From: Afipia sp.
Lineage (GTDB): Bacteria > Pseudomonadota > Alphaproteobacteria > Rhizobiales > Xanthobacteraceae
Direction: 5' to 3'
NCBI GenBank assembly: GCA_024707075.1
Contig: JANQAK010000003.1
Location: 744,001 to 808,000 of the forward strand
Length of the DNA: 64,000 nt
Below are positions 60,100 through 64,000 of this stretch, piece after piece. The position numbers and the translations under genes are program-made. The notes under the pieces are model-generated. The model was not told the DNA's origin. It saw only the letters and a list, made by a program, of their open reading frames with translations, and made no database searches. Each line of letters opens with the position of its first letter. Position 1 is the first letter of the stretch.

Positions 60100-60568
60100 C
60101 TCTTGCCTCTCGCGGACTGAACACGGCGCATCTCATGATCTTGCAGGCTGAACCCGGCTGGTCAACCCGCCGGAAGACCCCGATAAGACAAGCCGATGCC
60201 GCGCAGCATTGTATGAAGCTATATATATTGTGTTCGAGAGCAGCGGATGAGTGAATTCTTGCCGCAGGTTGTCGATTTTTATCTTGCACACGCTGTCGGC
60301 TCGATGATGGGATCCGATATCAAGCGGAACGATCACGCAAAACGAAATCAAACTCGCCGTGCAGTGTGCGATCGCGAACCCGGTTCCGCCTTCGACGCTG
60401 CAAATAATTGTAAAATCGTCCGCTGCTCTTGCATCCCGGCAACACTCGACGATTGATCGCACGCGAATCCCGGATTCGAAAGCCGCCTTCGCTTGTAATT
60501 CGCATCACACGCGCTCAAGATAAAATTCATAACAACGATCCGGCACAACCGGAAGCACGGGGCATTTT
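60100..60568. other. Intergenic region, no convincing gene
   Basis: The 469 bp is A+T-richer than the flanks, with TATATATATTGTG at about 60220. Short frames exist on both strands, but their products look random (for example the plus 69-codon frame at 60247). The region should hold the promoters of the HerA-like gene and of the divergent 121-aa gene. Confidence 0.4.
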
Positions 60569-60934
60569 ATGGACGAGCTGATTGACCGGCTGGCTGCAAA
60601 AGCCGGCTTCGATAGAGCCGTGGCGGAAAAAACTGTCGGTGCCATCCTTGGTTTCCTTCGCAAGGAGGGTCCGGCTGACCATGTGCAGGCCTTGATCGAC
60701 AAGATTCCGGGCGCTGAAACCGCAATCAAAACGGCCGGTTCTGGCGGCGGGCTTGCGAGCATGTTCGGCGGCGGTGTGATGGCCCTTGGAGCCAAGCTGA
60801 TGGGTTTCGGCCTCGGCATGGGCGACATCAAGACTGTCAGCCGTGAACTATTTCGTTTCGGCCGCGACCAAATCGGTGCGGACGGCATGAACGCGATCAT
60901 TGCCGAAACGCCGGGCCTTTCTCAATTCGCCTAA
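60569..60934 (+). CDS. DUF2267-like small protein
   Basis: The 121-aa protein (MDELIDRLAAKAGFDRAVAE) reads through KTVGAILGFLRKEGPADHVQ and ALIDKIPGAETAIKTAGSGG, then a Gly-rich stretch and a helical end. The N-terminal pattern is that of DUF2267-type proteins. The C-terminal part includes LMGFGLGMGDIKTVSRELFR. Function unknown. It precedes the DUF4332 gene by 25 nt and is likely co-transcribed. Confidence 0.75.
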   Translation: MDELIDRLAAKAGFDRAVAEKTVGAILGFLRKEGPADHVQALIDKIPGAETAIKTAGSGGGLASMFGGGVMALGAKLMGFGLGMGDIKTVSRELFRFGRDQIGADGMNAIIAETPGLSQFA

Positions 60935-60959
60935 AATTTCATTTTCCAACTTGAGTCTC

Positions 60960-61382
60960 ATGTCCAGTTCCGTTTCATCGTATCCGATCTCGCACATTGA
61001 CGGTCTTGGTCCGCATGCCCAGACCAAGCTCAAGGCGCAGGGCATCCGCACCACCGCCGGCCTGCTGGAGAGCGCCAATACGGTCAAGGCGCGGAAGGCG
61101 CTCGCCGCGAAAACCGGCCTCAGCGAGCAGGATCTGCTGGCATGGGCGAACATCGCGGACTGCATGCGCATCAAGGGCATGGGGAAGGCCAAAGCCGAAT
61201 TGCTGCGGGCAGCAGGCGTCGTGACCGTGCGCGAATTCGCGTTGCGCAATCCCGAGCGGCTGGCGCAAGCCATGCGAGAAGCCAACGGCAAGCGCAGGCT
61301 GGTTCGGGTTCTGCCGTCGGACAAATCCGTGGCCGAGCTGATCCAGCGTGCCCGTAAGCTGCCGCTGAAGATTTCCTACTGA
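60960..61382 (+). CDS. DUF4332 helix-hairpin-helix protein
   Basis: The 140-aa protein from the ATG at 60960 (MSSSVSSYPISHIDGLGPHA) contains two helix-hairpin-helix units, IDGLGPHAQTKLKAQGIRTT and CMRIKGMGKAKAELLRAAGV, which in DUF4332 and related proteins contact DNA or act as a hinge. There is no catalytic domain. Function unknown; a nucleic-acid-binding role is inferred. Confidence 0.85.
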   Translation: MSSSVSSYPISHIDGLGPHAQTKLKAQGIRTTAGLLESANTVKARKALAAKTGLSEQDLLAWANIADCMRIKGMGKAKAELLRAAGVVTVREFALRNPERLAQAMREANGKRRLVRVLPSDKSVAELIQRARKLPLKISY

Positions 61383-61485
61383 AACGGCCCACAGTCCCGG
61401 TTGCACGGGCCGCCCAAGGCACCTTGGGCCACATCCCGTCCCGCATTTGCTTGACAGGCCAGCGGGGACCGCGCAAAGCCACGCC

Positions 61486-62343
61486 ATGATGGCCGCCCCG
61501 TCCATATCTCCGAATACGGCTGCCGCGCAGCGTCATCCGGCGCTAAGGGCACTGCTCGCCCGCCCCTTTCCGGCAGTCATGGGCGTGCTCAACATTACGC
61601 CGGATTCGTTCTCCGATGGCGGGAAATTCATTGCTCCGGACAACGCGCTCGCGCAGGCGCGGCGCATGATCGCCGACGGCGCGGACATTCTCGACATCGG
61701 CGCGGAATCCACCCGCCCCTACGGCTCGCAGCCGGTCTCAGCCGAACAGGAATTGCAACGGCTCGCAACCATCCTGCCGGACGTCGTCGCGCTGGGCACG
61801 CCGGTCTCCATTGACACCATGAAGGCATCGGTGGCGGCATGGGCGCTCAGCAAGGGAGCCGCCATCGCCAACGACGTGTGGGGATTGCAGCGCGATCCCG
61901 ACATGGCGCGCGTGATCGCGGAGCACGGCGCACCCGTTGTCGTGATGCACAACCGCGACAACGCCGATCCGGCTATCGACATCATAGAAGACATCATCGC
62001 ATTCTTCGCGCGCTCGCTCGACATCGCGGCCAAGGCGAATATCCCGCCCGCGCATATTGTGCTCGATCCGGGCATCGGCTTCGGCAAGACGCCCGAGCAA
62101 AGCATGACCACGCTGGCGCGGCTCGGCGAACTCGGCCGGTTCGGCCTGCCGCTGCTGGTCGGCGCCTCCCGCAAGCGCTTTATCGCGGCGGTGACGCCCT
62201 CCGAACCCCATCAGCGGCTCGGCGGCTCCATCGCGGCACATCTGCTGGCGGCGCAGCGCGGCGCAAAGATCATTCGCGCGCACGACGTGGCGGAAACGGT
62301 GCAGGCCCTGCGTGTGGCAGCGGCAATCGAGGACAAGCGATGA
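61486..62343 (+). CDS. folP: Dihydropteroate synthase FolP
   Basis: From MMAAPSISPNTAAAQRHPAL the 285-aa enzyme has the two DHPS signatures, MGVLNITPDSFSDGGKFI and GADILDIGAESTRPYGSQPV, then VVMHNRDN, LDPGIGFGKTPEQ and LVGASRKRF. It condenses p-aminobenzoate with dihydropterin pyrophosphate and is the sulfonamide target. The ATG at 61489 is equally good; the frame is open to 61447. It is the first gene of folP-folB-folK, with a 4-nt overlap to folB. Confidence 0.95.
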   Translation: MMAAPSISPNTAAAQRHPALRALLARPFPAVMGVLNITPDSFSDGGKFIAPDNALAQARRMIADGADILDIGAESTRPYGSQPVSAEQELQRLATILPDVVALGTPVSIDTMKASVAAWALSKGAAIANDVWGLQRDPDMARVIAEHGAPVVVMHNRDNADPAIDIIEDIIAFFARSLDIAAKANIPPAHIVLDPGIGFGKTPEQSMTTLARLGELGRFGLPLLVGASRKRFIAAVTPSEPHQRLGGSIAAHLLAAQRGAKIIRAHDVAETVQALRVAAAIEDKR

Positions 62344-62705
62344 GCGACACCATCTTCATCAAGGGACTTCTGATCCACGCCCGCCACGGCGTAATGGACC
62401 ACGAGGCCGAGGTCGGCCAGCGGTTCGTGATCGACCTTGAACTGTCCATCGACCTCGCGGACTCCTCCCGCACAGACAAGCTCGCCGACACCGTGTCCTA
62501 TTCCGACGTGGTCGCGACCGCGAGCGCGGCTTTCAAGGGACACAACTACTATCTGCTGGAGCGCGCGGCGGGCGCGGTCGCGGAGGCCGTGCTGGCGGCC
62601 TTTGTCCGCGTCAGGGCCGTCAAGGTCACGGTGCACAAGCCGCACGCGCCGATCGCCGCGATATTCGACGATGTCGGCGTCATCATCACCCGCATGCGGT
62701 CGTGA
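62340..62705 (+). CDS. folB: Dihydroneopterin aldolase FolB
   Basis: The 121-aa protein (MSDTIFIKGLLIHARHGVMD) with ARHGVMDHEAEVGQRFVIDL, DTVSYSDVVATASAAF and YLLERAAGAVAEAVL has the FolB fold and the catalytic Glu/Lys region VKVTVHKPHAPI. It splits dihydroneopterin to hydroxymethyldihydropterin. Overlap ATGA with folP and 4-nt spacing to folK show a tight folate operon. Confidence 0.93.
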   Translation: MSDTIFIKGLLIHARHGVMDHEAEVGQRFVIDLELSIDLADSSRTDKLADTVSYSDVVATASAAFKGHNYYLLERAAGAVAEAVLAAFVRVRAVKVTVHKPHAPIAAIFDDVGVIITRMRS

Positions 62706-62709
62706 ATTT

Positions 62710-63201
62710 ATGGCAAGCGTTCTGATCGCGCTTGGCGGCAATATCGGCGATGTCCGGGCCACCTTCGTCAAGGCAATCGCCAACATCTGCGGCATGACGC
62801 AGGCGGCACTGGTGGCACGCTCATCCGACTACATGACGCCGCCCTGGGGCGACGAACAGCAGGAGCCGTTCGTCAACGCCTGCATCGAGATCGAGACCAG
62901 CCTCGATCCGCATGCGCTGCTGTTCACGCTGCACAAGATCGAGAAGAAATTCGGCCGCGACCGCGATCATGAACGGCGCTGGGGACCGCGCACGCTGGAT
63001 CTCGACATCATCGCCTATGATGACGTCCGCCTCGACAAGCCGGAACTGACGCTGCCGCACCCTCGCCTGTTCGAACGGGCCTTCGTGCTGGTGCCGCTGG
63101 CCGAGATCGCGCCTGACCGCCCCATTGCGGGACAGACCCCCCGTCAGGCTCTGGCAAAACTCCCGGCTGATGGCATCGAGCGCCTGCCCGATTTGCAATA
63201 A
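62710..63201 (+). CDS. folK: HPPK, 2-amino-4-hydroxy-6-hydroxymethyldihydropteridine pyrophosphokinase FolK
   Basis: The 163-aa protein (MASVLIALGGNIGDVRATFV) has SSDYMTPPWGDEQQEPFVNA, KIEKKFGRDRDHERRWGPRT and LDLDIIAYDDVRLDKPELTL, PHPRLFERAFVLVPLAEIAP: the HPPK signature with metal-binding D-x-D. It makes the pyrophosphate substrate used by FolP. It ends the folate operon. Confidence 0.95.
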   Translation: MASVLIALGGNIGDVRATFVKAIANICGMTQAALVARSSDYMTPPWGDEQQEPFVNACIEIETSLDPHALLFTLHKIEKKFGRDRDHERRWGPRTLDLDIIAYDDVRLDKPELTLPHPRLFERAFVLVPLAEIAPDRPIAGQTPRQALAKLPADGIERLPDLQ

Positions 63202-63312
63202 ACGCCCCAAACAACCATTTGGCTTGTCCGCCGCCGCGTGGCATTTTCCGGCCGGTTCGCGTGAACAAACGCGCTTCACATAAAGATTTGGTTCCGGGAG
63301 CTAACTGTCTGA

Positions 63313-64000
63313 ATGTCCAGTGAAACCGACGACCTGCCGCTCGCGGCCGACTTTCCGCCCGCCACCCGTGACGACTGGCGGAAGCTGGCCGATGCCGTCC
63401 TGAAAGGCGCGCCGTTCGAGAAACTGGTCGGCAAGACCTATGACGGGCTGCGGATCGAGCCGATCTACGAGCGCGCCCGCAACGCCACGGCCATTCCCGC
63501 GCGCACGGCTGGCAGCCCATGGCAGATCATGCAGCGGGTCGATCATCCTGACGCGGCCACCGCCAACGCGCAGGCGCTGCACGATCTTGAGAACGGTGCG
63601 ACCGGCCTGACGCTGGTTTTCGCCGGCGCCAATGGCGCGCGCGGTTACGGCCTGCCTCCCACGAAGGAGGCGCTGGCCCGCGCGCTCGACGGCATCTATC
63701 TCGACGCCGGCATCGCAATCGAACTGGAGATCGGACTGCAATCCCGCGACATGGGACAGCACGTCGCCGAACTGCTCGCCGCACGCAAGATTTCACCGGC
63801 TGCGGTGAATATCCGCTTCGGCCTCGACCCGATCGGCGGCAACGCCGTCCGTGGCGGAAGCCCCGGCAGTTGGGAATCCACCGCGAAGGTATTCGGCGAC
63901 AAGATCGCCCGGCTCTCGAAGCTCGGATTTAAAGGTCCGTTCGCGGCAGCCGATGGCCGCGTGATCCACGACGCCGGCGGCTCGGAAGCGCAGGAACTTG
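63313..64000 (+). CDS. mutA: Methylmalonyl-CoA mutase small (beta) subunit, N-terminal part (runs off window)
   Basis: From MSSETDDLPLAADFPPATRD the 229 visible residues include WRKLADAVLKGAPFEKLVGK, TYDGLRIEPIYERA, GSPWQIMQRVDHPDAATANA and GATGLTLVFAGANGARGYGL, as in MutA, the non-catalytic partner of the B12-dependent MutB. The mutase turns methylmalonyl-CoA to succinyl-CoA in propionate use. The C-terminus and any mutB lie outside. The ATG at 63313 gives the full family start. Confidence 0.88.
   Translation, partial: MSSETDDLPLAADFPPATRDDWRKLADAVLKGAPFEKLVGKTYDGLRIEPIYERARNATAIPARTAGSPWQIMQRVDHPDAATANAQALHDLENGATGLTLVFAGANGARGYGLPPTKEALARALDGIYLDAGIAIELEIGLQSRDMGQHVAELLAARKISPAAVNIRFGLDPIGGNAVRGGSPGSWESTAKVFGDKIARLSKLGFKGPFAAADGRVIHDAGGSEAQEL

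Noticed and set aside
60247-60456. A 69-codon plus ORF in the gap before the DUF2267-like gene
   Set aside because: No ribosome site, a Cys/Asn/Arg-rich random-looking product, and an A+T-rich promoter-like setting.
1-64000. tRNA or rRNA genes, integrase genes and att sites
   Set aside because: I scanned for cloverleaf-like and T-arm words (GGTTCGAATCC type) and for integrase or transposase motifs and saw none that were convincing. tRNAscan-SE and a transposase profile search would settle it.

Overview
The window looks like the chromosome of an alphaproteobacterium of the Bradyrhizobium / Rhodopseudomonas / Nitrobacter group (order Hyphomicrobiales). The grounds are high G+C with strong GC3 bias, a Ros/MucR regulator, DUF1491, DUF2336 and DUF5330 family genes, a full CtrA-type TTAA-N7-TTAA box, and a gene cluster with the order of the RcGTA (gene transfer agent) structural cluster. 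This placement is inferred from family content; no 16S rRNA or tRNA gene was recognised.

Layout. 1-4.8 kb: the start of ccmI, a conserved unknown gene, a HicB-like antitoxin followed by a frameshifted HicA-like toxin, and an OmpR/PhoP-type two-component pair. 4.8-32.9 kb: a GTA-like or prophage-like element read on the minus strand. In transcription order it has a small terminase with a lysine-rich tail, large terminase (frameshifted), portal, two small proteins, prohead protease, HK97 capsid, head-tail connector, head-tail adaptor, DUF3168 protein, major tail protein, two tail chaperones, a tape-measure remnant fused to a beta-helix tail remnant, then a lysis module (43-aa membrane protein, GH108 endolysin, 3TM holin). 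The genes normally found between tape measure and tail fibre (gp12-gp15) are missing.

This element is interrupted by cargo. Between terminase and portal lies a cupin gene; between portal and protease a plus-strand Spy-like gene; between protease and capsid an orphan toxin tip with a candidate immunity gene. Between capsid and connector there is a polymorphic-toxin-like gene with two DUF2019 genes, a small secreted protein, three family 2 glycosyltransferases, a PqqD-like protein, an HPr-kinase-like protein, a nucleotidyltransferase and an S1 protease. Between the tail remnant and the lysis genes lies a plus-strand set: DPM1-like transferase, STELLO-like transferase, GT-C-like membrane protein and two FkbM methyltransferases. 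Intergenic palindromic repeats are concentrated here, and intrinsic terminator-like hairpins sit just upstream of the capsid and lysis genes. Together the frameshift, the tail deletion and the insertions suggest a decaying GTA/prophage used as a landing zone.

33-38 kb: small proteins, a HigBA toxin-antitoxin module bracketed by two copies of a 59-bp promoter-bearing repeat, an EmrB/QacA-type exporter and a YcgN-type cysteine-cluster protein. 38.5-53 kb: housekeeping and cell-envelope genes (PBP1A, DUF1214/DUF1254 proteins, TerC, a DUF2336 gene behind a CtrA box, a frameshifted DivJ-like histidine kinase, a peptidoglycan-binding protein, SufE, DnaA-C-like and DUF6456 genes, a MucR-like regulator). 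53-64 kb: two polytopic glycosyltransferase-like proteins, a class II aldolase/adducin protein, an M20 dipeptidase, a HerA-like ATPase, a DUF4332 protein, the folate genes folP-folB-folK, and the start of the methylmalonyl-CoA mutase small subunit.

Four single-base frame disruptions (HicA, terminase, DivJ-like kinase, a membrane protein) were read directly from the sequence. Whether they are real decay or sequencing error cannot be decided here.
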